A DNA stretch of 10,761 nucleotides from LW40-45 sp048883105 (GCA_048883105.1 JBHLQY010000072.1:1-10761); one strand, 5' to 3'; numbered from the stretch's first letter, positions 1 through 6,177 are shown. Translations and numbers: made by a program. Notes: generated by a model from the letters alone, not told the origin.

Positions 1-31
1 AATTTTAAAATTTTTTTATTTTTATTTTTTC

Positions 32-190
32 CTAGATATATGACATCTCTTTTCCACAGCATTTAGGTTTACTAATATAACCACATTTTTCACAACAGCA
101 TAATAATTCATCTTTAATAATCATTGATTGATCACAGCACGAGGGTATATCTTTTTCAGTTCCACAGATATCGCAAACTAATTTTGGAAT
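32..190 (-). CDS. Small ten-cysteine tandem zinc-ribbon-like protein, apparent ATT start
   Basis: The minus strand encodes 52 residues, beginning IPKLVCDICG (Met if ATT initiates) and ending at TAG (32-34). Ten cysteines lie at 6, 9, 18, 19, 31, 32, 33, 36, 44 and 45. They form two copies of the pattern CxxCG-(7-8 residues)-CC-xxx-M: C6/C9/C18-C19/M23 and C33/C36/C44-C45/M49. Short archaeal proteins with this pattern are usually zinc ribbons or rubredoxin-like metal binders, so a structural Zn or Fe site is likely; the function is unknown. Start choice: an in-frame TGA lies at 203-205 and no ATG, GTG or TTG occurs in frame before the first cysteines. The first in-frame ATG is codon 23, which would remove half of the metal ligands. 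A GAGGTG Shine-Dalgarno (199-204) sits 8 nt before ATT at 188-190, so ATT is the best-supported start. A sequencing error or an ATG-to-ATT mutation is the alternative. Confidence 0.72.
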   Translation of the reverse strand: MPKLVCDICGTEKDIPSCCDQSMIIKDELLCCCEKCGYISKPKCCGKEMSYI

Positions 191-198
191 TTTAATAA

Positions 199-204
199 CA
201 CCTC
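199..204 (-). promoter_or_regulatory. Shine-Dalgarno GAGGTG deciding an ATT start
   Basis: Read on the minus strand, GAGGTG lies exactly 8 nt upstream of the ATT codon at 188-190. It is one of the clearest ribosome binding sites in the window and supports translation of the Cys-rich 52-residue protein from that codon. Confidence 0.6.
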
Positions 205-257
205 ACTTAATAACTCTACTAATAACTAAACAAAATTTGCTAACTAAAATGCTCTTA

Positions 258-270
258 TTATATGATATAA
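258..270 (-). promoter_or_regulatory. Palindromic TATA-like element for the small Cys-rich gene
   Basis: The 13-nt stretch TTATATCATATAA (minus strand) is a perfect inverted repeat around its central base and resembles an archaeal TATA box. Transcription would be expected to begin about 25 nt downstream, near 237-240, giving a leader of roughly 50 nt before the ATT start. It lies just beyond the terminator of the upstream gene, consistent with an independent transcription unit. The palindrome could also be an operator. Confidence 0.4.
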
Positions 271-293
271 TTCCTTTGAAGCAATTAATTTCT

Positions 294-323
294 AAAAAAA
301 AGTGACAAGTAGCAAGTTCTTGT
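294..323 (-). terminator. Hairpin plus T8 terminator after the 338-1156 gene
   Basis: On the minus strand, ACAAG (319-323) pairs with CTTGT (305-309) across a 9-nt loop. CAC and then an uninterrupted run of eight T (294-301) follow. This begins 15 nt beyond the stop codon at 338-340. The stem is short, but the T-run alone is typical of archaeal termination. Confidence 0.5.
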
Positions 324-337
324 TAATTATTAAAAAT

Positions 338-1156
338 CTATTTGGAATTATTTCTTTTTTCACAAAATTTAAAATCTGACATCCGCATTAATTCCAATAA
401 ACCCTCATGCAGAATTCTTACTCGTTTTTCCCATTCGAGAGGAGATTGAAATTGTTTTAACCATTCATTATAACCTAACTCTGTAATTTCTACCTTATAC
501 TTATCTGGGGTCTCCCATTCTAGCCCCTCCACTTCTATATATTGCTTTTTAATAGCCCAATTCCAAAAAAATAAAGGCCATGTGCAATAAAAACCGGTTG
601 CGGTTTCATTTTTTACTCCCATAATTTTTTCACCTAATTCTTTAGTAAAAATGCTACACACAGATATAATATCTTTAATATCAAAGAATCCTAATATTTT
701 AGAGACAACTTCATTAATAATAATTTCTGTTTTTTGTTGAGTTGAGGGATGAGTATCGAATGCTCTTGAAGTACGACCTATGTGTAAATAATCCACATCT
801 ATGTTTTTGTTAAATAAATTAGTAATTTCGTTTGGATAAGCATGAATCCAATGGATTAATCTATCAAAATCGATATAAAATATTTTTTCAGTTTGTTGTT
901 TTTCTATATTATTTAAAGTTGTCTTAAGTGCTTTTCGATACATGTCAATTTGTCTCATACTTGACCCAATAATTACCATAAAGCCCTCTTGAGATAGAAA
1001 TTTATAGACTTTTTCAGAAGTAGTTGGGGTTAAGCAAACGACAGTCTTTATGAAGAGTTTGCTAATGATAGAAGCAACTTTCTTCAATAAATTTTTCAGT
1101 TTAAATTCAGGATCATGAAGGGTGGAGCATAATAAAAAATTAGTTGATTTAATCAT
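338..1156 (-). CDS. Putative nucleotide-sugar-transferase-like (GT-A-like) protein
   Basis: This encodes 272 residues from the ATG at 1154-1156; a TTG four codons earlier (1166-1168) is possible but has no better signal. No signal peptide or membrane segment is evident. The N-terminal part (STLHDPE near residues 11-17, then VVCLTPTT near 39-46) looks like an alpha/beta nucleotide-binding fold. FYIDFDRLIHW (about 93-103) contains an Asp-x-Asp (D96, D98) as expected for a GT-A-type metal and sugar-nucleotide site. It is followed by YLHIGRTSRAFDTHP (about 123-137) and GLEWETPDKY (211-220). I recall similar motif strings from uncharacterised bacterial and archaeal proteins, but I cannot name a family or substrate. 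The gene lies 41 nt downstream of the free RAM gene on the same strand and is probably cotranscribed. No Shine-Dalgarno is visible. Confidence 0.6.
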   Translation of the reverse strand: MIKSTNFLLCSTLHDPEFKLKNLLKKVASIISKLFIKTVVCLTPTTSEKVYKFLSQEGFMVIIGSSMRQIDMYRKALKTTLNNIEKQQTEKIFYIDFDRLIHWIHAYPNEITNLFNKNIDVDYLHIGRTSRAFDTHPSTQQKTEIIINEVVSKILGFFDIKDIISVCSIFTKELGEKIMGVKNETATGFYCTWPLFFWNWAIKKQYIEVEGLEWETPDKYKVEITELGYNEWLKQFQSPLEWEKRVRILHEGLLELMRMSDFKFCEKRNNSK

Positions 1157-1197
1157 AATATAATTCAAAAAATTTTTAGTTTAATTATGCTCTCAAT

Positions 1198-1443
1198 TTA
1201 TTTCTCCCAGGACCGCATAATAACATGCGTGTTTGTGTTAACAATTCCATCGATTAAGTCAATTTTCTTAGCAAAAGCTTCGTATAAGTCGTCTGATGAA
1301 TCCACCTCAATTTCAGCAAGAATATCATAATCTCCCGTCAATGAGAAAATTTTTTTAATTTCGGGAATCTTTTTAAATTCTTCAATTACTTTTGTCATAG
1401 CCATATGATGAACCTGACAGAATATAACTGCCCTTATTGTCAT
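1198..1443 (-). CDS. Stand-alone Lrp/AsnC ligand-binding (RAM) domain protein
   Basis: This 81-residue protein has the beta-alpha-beta-beta-alpha-beta plan of the Lrp/AsnC effector domain. Strand 1 is RAVIFCQV, helix 1 is MTKVIEEFKKIP, the middle is KIFSLTGDYDILAEIEV with the signature TGDYD at 36-40, and helix 2 (DLYEAFAKKI) leads to a last strand THVIMRSW. There is no helix-turn-helix, so it is not itself a DNA-binding regulator. Such proteins oligomerise and bind amino acids or related metabolites at subunit interfaces, according to knowledge of the family. The ATG (1441-1443) starts 17 nt after the stop of the transporter gene, whose own C-terminus carries a second RAM domain that aligns with this one without gaps. 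A role as free regulatory subunit of the transporter is therefore attractive, but inferred. Confidence 0.9.
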   Translation of the reverse strand: MTIRAVIFCQVHHMAMTKVIEEFKKIPEIKKIFSLTGDYDILAEIEVDSSDDLYEAFAKKIDLIDGIVNTNTHVIMRSWEK

Positions 1444-1460
1444 ATATGAAACCAGTTACA

Positions 1461-2768
1461 TTAAGATATTTTGTAGATTTTATTAATAAAAAGTATCATA
1501 ATATTTTTAATTTCCTCTAAATTTCTTAGTTTTTCATTTACTAAACTATAAAAATCTCTAATTGAATTTGTTCTTATATTTACTAATATATCATGCATTC
1601 CTACTAATGATTGGATTGAATAGATTCCATTAAATTTTAATATTTTTAGAGCTAAACCTTTCAATGTTCCCTTTTTTTTATTTAAGAGTAAATAAGCGTT
1701 AACCTTATTTGTTGACTCGTGAACATATCGTAATAATATTGACATTATTAATAAAAATAAAACGATTGTTAAAAACATTAAAGGAAAAGAATCAACTCTA
1801 AAAAGTACTCCAAAAAAAAGCCCACCAATTGGCTCAATTATGGTCAAAATACAATTCCATTGACGATATGTTAGATTGTATGGACTCCATTTAGCGTAAG
1901 CAATAAATATTAAGAGATAAGGAACAATAGTAGAAAGAAGAATTAGCAAGATAATCTCCCAAAGAAAAAAAATTTGAATAATAGACGAAATATCATTAAA
2001 AAATTGCCCTATTTCAAAGGTTAAATCGGTTTGAACAGGGATTAAGTATAAAATGAAAATAAATGGAAACATTAAAGCGATTCCGGTTAGAAATGTTAGA
2101 GAAATTTTAATAAGTAGCCTTGGTATCTTATAACTATCATTTTTATTTATTATTTTTATCTCTTCTTTAGAATATACGTCTCTATCTACTGTAATTTGAA
2201 AAAATGCTAGAGATAATGTAAAAAGAATAATATAAAGAAAACCTATTTGTGTGAATCTAGCAGCGGGTTCCTGTGCCTTAATAGAAATTATAATCCCTAT
2301 TGAAAATATTAATATTATGATGTAAAGACTTTTAAAAAAATCTAACTTTTCGGATTGAGCGCCATGTTCGTAAAACGCTATTATTATTATAGATAATTGA
2401 AATCCAATCATAGTCAATGATATAGTTGTAATTTTTAAAGCTAAAAAGAAGAAGATTAACTGCGCAATTATTCCAAAAAATCCCATAATCGCAAAATAGA
2501 AGACATATCTAAGATTTAGAAAGCTTTCATTTTTAGAGATGGTAAATTTAAATAATTCCTTTAATGAAATAGGTTCTTTTTTAGTATATTTATTATTTAT
2601 TAATACAAATAGAACTGCTAATGCAAATAAAATAACACCAGATACAAAAAACCGTAGAAAAATAATTGTTATAATTGAAATTTCATTAAATAATCCATAT
2701 ACGATAACTGGTATAAGACTCCAGAGAGTATTTGCTGCTATAATATAAAAAATATGTTTATTTTCCAT
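1461..2768 (-). CDS. DMT/EamA-type transporter with C-terminal fused RAM (Lrp-type) sensor domain
   Basis: This is a 435-residue protein. About ten hydrophobic segments can be seen, near residues 5-27, 32-57, 87-111, 116-134, 147-164, 173-191, 222-243, 266-292, 305-323 and 328-347. They are arranged as two halves, as in drug/metabolite-transporter (EamA) carriers. The motif IIEPIGGLFFGVLF (310-323) is typical of the end of the second EamA half. Family members usually stop soon after the tenth helix. Here about 80 more residues follow: AYLLLNKKKG, then a helix, SIQSLVGMHDILVNIR (384-399), a second helix DFYSLVNEKL, and a last strand IMILFINK. This matches an Lrp/AsnC RAM domain. Ten helices with the N-terminus inside would put it in the cytosol. 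Substrate unknown; amino acid or metabolite export is plausible. The gene heads an apparent operon with the free RAM gene (17-nt gap). The ATG at 2766-2768 has no Shine-Dalgarno. Confidence 0.85.
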   Translation of the reverse strand: MENKHIFYIIAANTLWSLIPVIVYGLFNEISIITIIFLRFFVSGVILFALAVLFVLINNKYTKKEPISLKELFKFTISKNESFLNLRYVFYFAIMGFFGIIAQLIFFFLALKITTISLTMIGFQLSIIIIAFYEHGAQSEKLDFFKSLYIIILIFSIGIIISIKAQEPAARFTQIGFLYIILFTLSLAFFQITVDRDVYSKEEIKIINKNDSYKIPRLLIKISLTFLTGIALMFPFIFILYLIPVQTDLTFEIGQFFNDISSIIQIFFLWEIILLILLSTIVPYLLIFIAYAKWSPYNLTYRQWNCILTIIEPIGGLFFGVLFRVDSFPLMFLTIVLFLLIMSILLRYVHESTNKVNAYLLLNKKKGTLKGLALKILKFNGIYSIQSLVGMHDILVNIRTNSIRDFYSLVNEKLRNLEEIKNIMILFINKIYKIS

Positions 2769-2787
2769 ATTTTCAATTTTATTTATT

Positions 2788-2800
2788 TTTATAAAAATTT
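2788..2800 (-). promoter_or_regulatory. TATA-like box of the transporter operon
   Basis: On the minus strand the stretch reads AAATTTTTATAAA. Its core is about 25 nt upstream of the ATG at 2768, which predicts a leaderless or nearly leaderless transcript and fits the absence of a Shine-Dalgarno. Confidence 0.45.
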
Positions 2801-2819
2801 AATCTTGATCTATTATAAT

Positions 2820-2832
2820 TATTATATTATAG
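2820..2832 (+). promoter_or_regulatory. TATA-like box of the epimerase gene
   Basis: TATTATATTATAG-like sequence lies about 35 nt upstream of the ATG at 2863. Initiation about 25 nt downstream would leave a leader of some ten nucleotides. It shares the 94-nt spacer with the divergent transporter promoter, so both could respond to one regulator. Confidence 0.4.
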
Positions 2833-2862
2833 ATAAGACAAGACTATTATTAGAAATTATTT

Positions 2863-3789
2863 ATGCCAAGAATTTTAATTACAGGGGCCACAGGTTTTAT
2901 TGGAAGGTATCTTATTAAATATTTTATTGATAAAGGATTTCAAATCATAGCACATGGAAGTTCAAATGAATCCATTAATAAACTTAAAAGTCACCTATTG
3001 AATAATAATATAGATTTTAAAAACATTGATTTTTGGCAACAGAATTTTTTAGATAATGAATGGGATTTTCCTAATTTCTTGAAAATTAATAATATAATTC
3101 ATTGTGCTGCAGCTACTAAAGTAAGAGAAGGCACAATTGAAAATTATGATAAATATTTTAGCTTAAACGTGTTAGCAACCAAAAAATTAGCAAAAAAAGC
3201 CTTAAATGCAGATATTGATCACTTTATTCATCTATCAACCGGTCAAGTTTATGGGATACCTCCTTCCTTTCCCTTTACAGAAGATACGCCTAAAACTCCA
3301 ATTAATTTATATGGATTTACTAAATTAATGGGTGAAAATATAATACTCTCTTTTGGGATTTTAGGCTTAACATACACAATAGTAAGACCGTTCTCTGTTT
3401 ACGGAAAAGGACAACACAATATACTTTCAATAATTAAAAATAAAATAATGAACGATGAAACCTTAACTATTTTTGGGGATGGAACGCAATCTCGAGCATT
3501 TACACATGTTAACGATATATGTGAAGCAATTGGCATCATTCTTAATAATCAGAGATGTTTCGGCGAAGAATATAACTTATCTGGTACAAAAGAATATTCA
3601 ATTAATGAATTAGTAAAGTTTTTCTCCAAAAAATTAAAAAAGAGACCAAAAATAGTGTATAAAGAAGCTAACGTAAATGAATTAAAACGAAATATAGCGG
3701 ATACTAGCAAAATTCAGAGGTTAGAGTTTAAGTTTAGAAAATCTCTTGAGAAATTTATTGAAAATGAATTAATTAAACTCAATTCTTAA
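2863..3789 (+). CDS. NAD-dependent epimerase/dehydratase (extended SDR)
   Basis: This 308-residue cytosolic enzyme belongs to the sugar-nucleotide-modifying extended short-chain dehydrogenases. The Rossmann glycine motif GATGFIG is at residues 8-14. The HCAAATKV segment (80-87) and LSTGQVYG (124-131) are the usual NAD-binding and active-site strands. The catalytic pair is Y150 and K154 in YGFTK, and RPFSVYGKGQ (175-184) and FGDGTQSRAFTHVNDI (204-219) are the substrate-binding motifs of the UDP- or dTDP-sugar epimerase/reductase group. Length is normal. The sequence does not distinguish a 4-epimerase from a 4,6-dehydratase or reductase; STG instead of SSx at 125-127 is a common variant. It ends tail to tail with the next gene, overlapping 4 nt. 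It may supply sugars for surface glycans or N-glycosylation; the nearby glycosyltransferase-like gene is consistent but not proof. Confidence 0.9.
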   Translation: MPRILITGATGFIGRYLIKYFIDKGFQIIAHGSSNESINKLKSHLLNNNIDFKNIDFWQQNFLDNEWDFPNFLKINNIIHCAAATKVREGTIENYDKYFSLNVLATKKLAKKALNADIDHFIHLSTGQVYGIPPSFPFTEDTPKTPINLYGFTKLMGENIILSFGILGLTYTIVRPFSVYGKGQHNILSIIKNKIMNDETLTIFGDGTQSRAFTHVNDICEAIGIILNNQRCFGEEYNLSGTKEYSINELVKFFSKKLKKRPKIVYKEANVNELKRNIADTSKIQRLEFKFRKSLEKFIENELIKLNS

Positions 3790-5399
3790 GAAATGCATTG
3801 TTCGAGGTAGAGTAATCGATCTAAAAAAGCGAGTGCTAAATAAAATATTATATTTATTTGGACTTCTGCGGCTAAATGTTCAAGTTCCCAAGAGTCTTTT
3901 TGTTGATTATGTTCCCCAAGATTTAATAATTCTGCCACGCCGTAATTAGCAATGAAATTCTTATAATTGTATAAGAAAACTTTTTCTTTGCCAAAATGAC
4001 GACAAATATCTAAATCATCAAGATATTCTTTATCGTCCATGTAATCAGTATCGTTAAAAATTTTTTTTAATGTTCCAATGAATATATAATGTTCGCCAGC
4101 CGAAAAATCACCGCATTCCTTCTCAGTCATTCCAACTCGATGATAAAAATTGTATGCAGATAAGATATTTAATTTCTCATCTTCCACTTGACCAAATATA
4201 TTTTTTTTCACGTTCTCTGAAATATCTTCAACAGAATCACCCATACTTACTATCGCCGCTCCTACTCTATAAACCATCGTAATAGAAAAGTCCCAAACAA
4301 TATTTAGACTATATATATTCCGAATAAATAATTCAATATCTCCATCCCCATCTAATTCGTCTAAATAAGGTGTTATTCTTATAATTCCTGCCTCTTTTCC
4401 ATCTTCTTGAATTTCTTCAACTAAATTTTCTACATTTTTATTCGCTTCTTTTATTTCTTCCTTTGTTGGATAATTCTCTATAAAATAATTAATACTAGTT
4501 ATTATGGATTTTTCTCTGACTTTTTCAACATATTTTACAGGAGGTTCAGCATCTACAACGAAAGCTTTAACAAATGAACTTTCAAATATCCCCTCATCAA
4601 TAAACCATTGTTTGAACTTTTCATAAAGAGGTAGAAATTCATCTGTATTATCCATATTAATGAATGGATCCTCAGAAGCTATGAGAGAAAAGTAAAGGTT
4701 AACACCATGAGCAATAGCTAATTTATATTTATCCATAAGACCACTCTTATTCAAAGTTCGAGCGTTTATAGCAGGCATAAAACCAATATTATAAATACTA
4801 CAAATTTCGTAGATGGCTTCATCATCTGGCAAATCAAAAGGATCTGTCCAAAATATTAATTCCGGTTTAGTTTTTGGTTTTATCGTAATTTTATTTTCTG
4901 GGACCGTCAAGCTAAATATACTTACTATTGCTAAGGAACTTAGAATTAGAATTAAAAAAACTCTTATCTTATTTATCCTTGATTTCTTCTTTTTCTTTTT
5001 TTTTTCCTTAATGAATTTCAAGCAAAAATAATTTCCTATGATTCCAATCAAAAAAAGAATTATCATTAGAGTTTTTAGAACTATCAAGGATTTTAAACGA
5101 ATCAGGAAGATAATTCCAGCTCCAGAAATAAATGAAATACAACTAAAATACAACATCCTGAAATTTCTATGTCTTATTCCTAAATAAAATATAATAATAT
5201 TTATGGAAATCGTTGCTATTTGCCAAAATAGGATATATGTAAAATCTAAGAAAAGCAACCTTGAAAATACAGAAAGTAGAATCAGTTCGAAGAATGAGAA
5301 CAACCAAATTGAAATTATTAGAAAAAAATAAATTGAAATAAATTGCTTCTTTAGATATTTCCTAAGATGTAGTTTCTGTTTCATTCTTAGAGATTTCAT
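3786..5399 (-). CDS. Five-TM membrane-anchored protein with large extracytoplasmic domain, possibly TIM-barrel-like
   Basis: This encodes 537 residues. After a basic N-terminus come five hydrophobic segments (about 19-45, 53-73, 82-101, 107-125, 146-164). The loop between the fourth and fifth is strongly basic (KEKKKKKKKSRINK, 131-144). By the positive-inside rule that loop and the N-terminus are cytosolic, which puts residues 165-537 outside. The outer part shows regularly spaced beta strands ending in polar motifs: LIFWTDPFD (181-189), IGFMPAIN (205-212), VNLYFSLIA (233-241), KAFVVDAEPP (278-287), GIIRITPYLDELDGDGD (338-354), FSITMVYR (371-378) and KVFLYNYKNF (473-482). That pattern and the D283/E285 pair at a strand end suggest a TIM-barrel hydrolase-like fold. 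No named family is recognised. The start at 5397-5399 could instead be Met6. The C-terminal 25 residues are again hydrophobic. Confidence 0.75.
   Translation of the reverse strand: MKSLRMKQKLHLRKYLKKQFISIYFFLIISIWLFSFFELILLSVFSRLLFLDFTYILFWQIATISINIIIFYLGIRHRNFRMLYFSCISFISGAGIIFLIRLKSLIVLKTLMIILFLIGIIGNYFCLKFIKEKKKKKKKSRINKIRVFLILILSSLAIVSIFSLTVPENKITIKPKTKPELIFWTDPFDLPDDEAIYEICSIYNIGFMPAINARTLNKSGLMDKYKLAIAHGVNLYFSLIASEDPFINMDNTDEFLPLYEKFKQWFIDEGIFESSFVKAFVVDAEPPVKYVEKVREKSIITSINYFIENYPTKEEIKEANKNVENLVEEIQEDGKEAGIIRITPYLDELDGDGDIELFIRNIYSLNIVWDFSITMVYRVGAAIVSMGDSVEDISENVKKNIFGQVEDEKLNILSAYNFYHRVGMTEKECGDFSAGEHYIFIGTLKKIFNDTDYMDDKEYLDDLDICRHFGKEKVFLYNYKNFIANYGVAELLNLGEHNQQKDSWELEHLAAEVQINIIFYLALAFLDRLLYLEQCIS
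4996..5005 (-). repeat. A10 homopolymer inside the polylysine loop codons
   Basis: On the coding (minus) strand, ten consecutive A lie between G residues, in codons GAA AAA AAA AAG, and further A-rich lysine codons follow. Runs of this length are prone to polymerase and ribosome slippage and to sequencing indels. The reading frame is intact as given. Confidence 0.9.
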
Positions 5400-5432
5400 C
5401 AGATTGTTTGGCTATTACAAATAATTGATTGA

Positions 5433-5445
5433 TTATTAAATATTT
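5433..5445 (-). promoter_or_regulatory. TATA-like box for the membrane-anchored protein
   Basis: AAATATTTAATAA on the minus strand lies about 40 nt upstream of the ATG at 5399. Initiation would fall near 5411, giving a very short leader without a Shine-Dalgarno. Confidence 0.35.
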
Positions 5446-5490
5446 TTTAATTTTTAATAACAATTACACTTTTTAGCAATAAAACTAAAA

Positions 5491-5500
5491 CATATAAATT
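5491..5500 (+). promoter_or_regulatory. TATA-like box (CATATAAATT) for the Cys-rich DUF6125-like gene
   Basis: CATATAAATT is preceded by an A-rich, BRE-like stretch. Initiation about 25 nt downstream would start the transcript near 5520, about 25-30 nt before the TTG start at 5548. Confidence 0.5.
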
Positions 5501-5547
5501 CTAAAGGGTTTTTAAAATCAATTATTAACTATGAAACTTGAGTTAAA

Positions 5548-6066
5548 TTGAACGAAGAATTAGAAAAACTTTCGAAAGACAAGTTAATTGATTATATTGA
5601 AGATATATCTAAAAATTGGTTAGCGATTGATGGCACTTGGTTTTTAGCAGTAGAAGAAAAATTCGGTATTGAGCACGCTATTGAACTCGATACAAAGTCG
5701 TGGGAACGATTTACTATCATTGAAGCTGAAAGAATTATGGAAAGATTTAAAATTCCTTACGGGGGGGGAATACCTGCACTTATTAAAGCTCTAAAATTCC
5801 GAATTTACGCTAATATCAACAAGCAAGAAATTATTGAGGTTTCAGATAACAAATGTGTATTCCGTATGAAAGATTGTAGAGTTCAATCTGCAAGGAAACG
5901 AAAAGGCCTACCTGACTTTCCATGTAAATCAGTTGGTTTAGTTGAATATAATGGATTTGCCAAAACTATTGATTCAAGAATTCAAACCAAATGTATTTGT
6001 TGTCCTCCAGATCCTCACCCAGAAGATTGCTATTGTTCGTGGGAATTTACAATTAACGATTTTTAG
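5548..6066 (+). CDS. DUF6125-like Cys-rich protein, TTG start
   Basis: This encodes 172 residues. The N-terminal half is helical, with WLAIDGTWFLAVEEKFGIEHAIELD (about 24-48) and WERFTIIEAERIMERF (52-67). The C-terminal half carries eight cysteines: C103, C110 (MKDCRVQSARKRKGLPDFPCK), C126, C149, C151, C152, C161 and C163 (CICCPPDPHPEDCYCSWEF, 149-167). From memory this layout, with W-F-AEE-GxExAxELD followed by CxVQxARxRxGLPxFPCK and CPPDPHP, matches the uncharacterised DUF6125 family of archaea and bacteria. Its biochemical role is not known, and a metal or Fe-S site is plausible. TTG at 5548-5550 is the only reasonable start. The ATG at 5531 is in another frame and stops after six codons. 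A weak GAG lies 5 nt before the TTG. Confidence 0.8.
   Translation: MNEELEKLSKDKLIDYIEDISKNWLAIDGTWFLAVEEKFGIEHAIELDTKSWERFTIIEAERIMERFKIPYGGGIPALIKALKFRIYANINKQEIIEVSDNKCVFRMKDCRVQSARKRKGLPDFPCKSVGLVEYNGFAKTIDSRIQTKCICCPPDPHPEDCYCSWEFTINDF
5761..5768 (+). repeat. G8 homopolymer in coding sequence
   Basis: Eight consecutive G encode the Gly-Gly-Gly at residues 72-74 of the DUF6125-like protein. It is the longest G run in an otherwise very AT-rich window and a possible indel site. The frame is intact as given. Confidence 0.9.
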
Positions 6067-6118
6067 TTTTAAATAGTGTAAAAATGCTAATAGTTAAAAA
6101 CAAAATATCATAAATATT

Positions 6119-6140
6119 AAAATATAAAACACTTTAAAAC
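6119..6140 (+). promoter_or_regulatory. A/T-rich promoter candidate for the coiled-coil gene
   Basis: Two TATA-like words, AATATAAAAC (6121-6130) and CTTTAAAAC (6132-6140), lie 38-57 nt upstream of the ATG at 6178. Either would give a short leader that includes the Shine-Dalgarno. The region is uniformly A-rich, so the exact element is uncertain. Confidence 0.3.
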
Positions 6141-6167
6141 AAAATTTTAACAAAAAATGATTTGAGT

Positions 6168-6173
6168 GGAGAG
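6168..6173 (+). promoter_or_regulatory. Shine-Dalgarno GGAGAG deciding the ATG at 6178
   Basis: GGAGAG ends 4 nt before ATG (6178-6180), and its GGAG core lies 6 nt from it. It overlaps a GTG (6166) that could extend the frame by four codons, so the ATG rather than the GTG is the likely start. Confidence 0.65.
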
Positions 6174-6177
6174 ATTC

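Noticed and set aside
1156..1168. TTG start (1168) for the glycosyltransferase-like gene
   Set aside because: It adds only four residues without a ribosome binding site; the in-frame ATG at 1156 is preferred.
2539..2748. Plus-strand 69-codon frame
   Set aside because: Antisense to the first membrane helices of the transporter; low-complexity Asn/Ile/Lys composition.
4338..4361. DELDGDGDIEL as an EF-hand calcium site
   Set aside because: The Asp spacing begins like an EF-hand loop, but the required Glu at position 12 is absent, so only an acidic loop can be claimed.
4813..5031. Plus-strand frame of 72 codons opposite the membrane protein gene
   Set aside because: Its phenylalanine run is just the reverse of the polylysine codons and it has no start signal; it is a shadow of the 3786-5399 gene.
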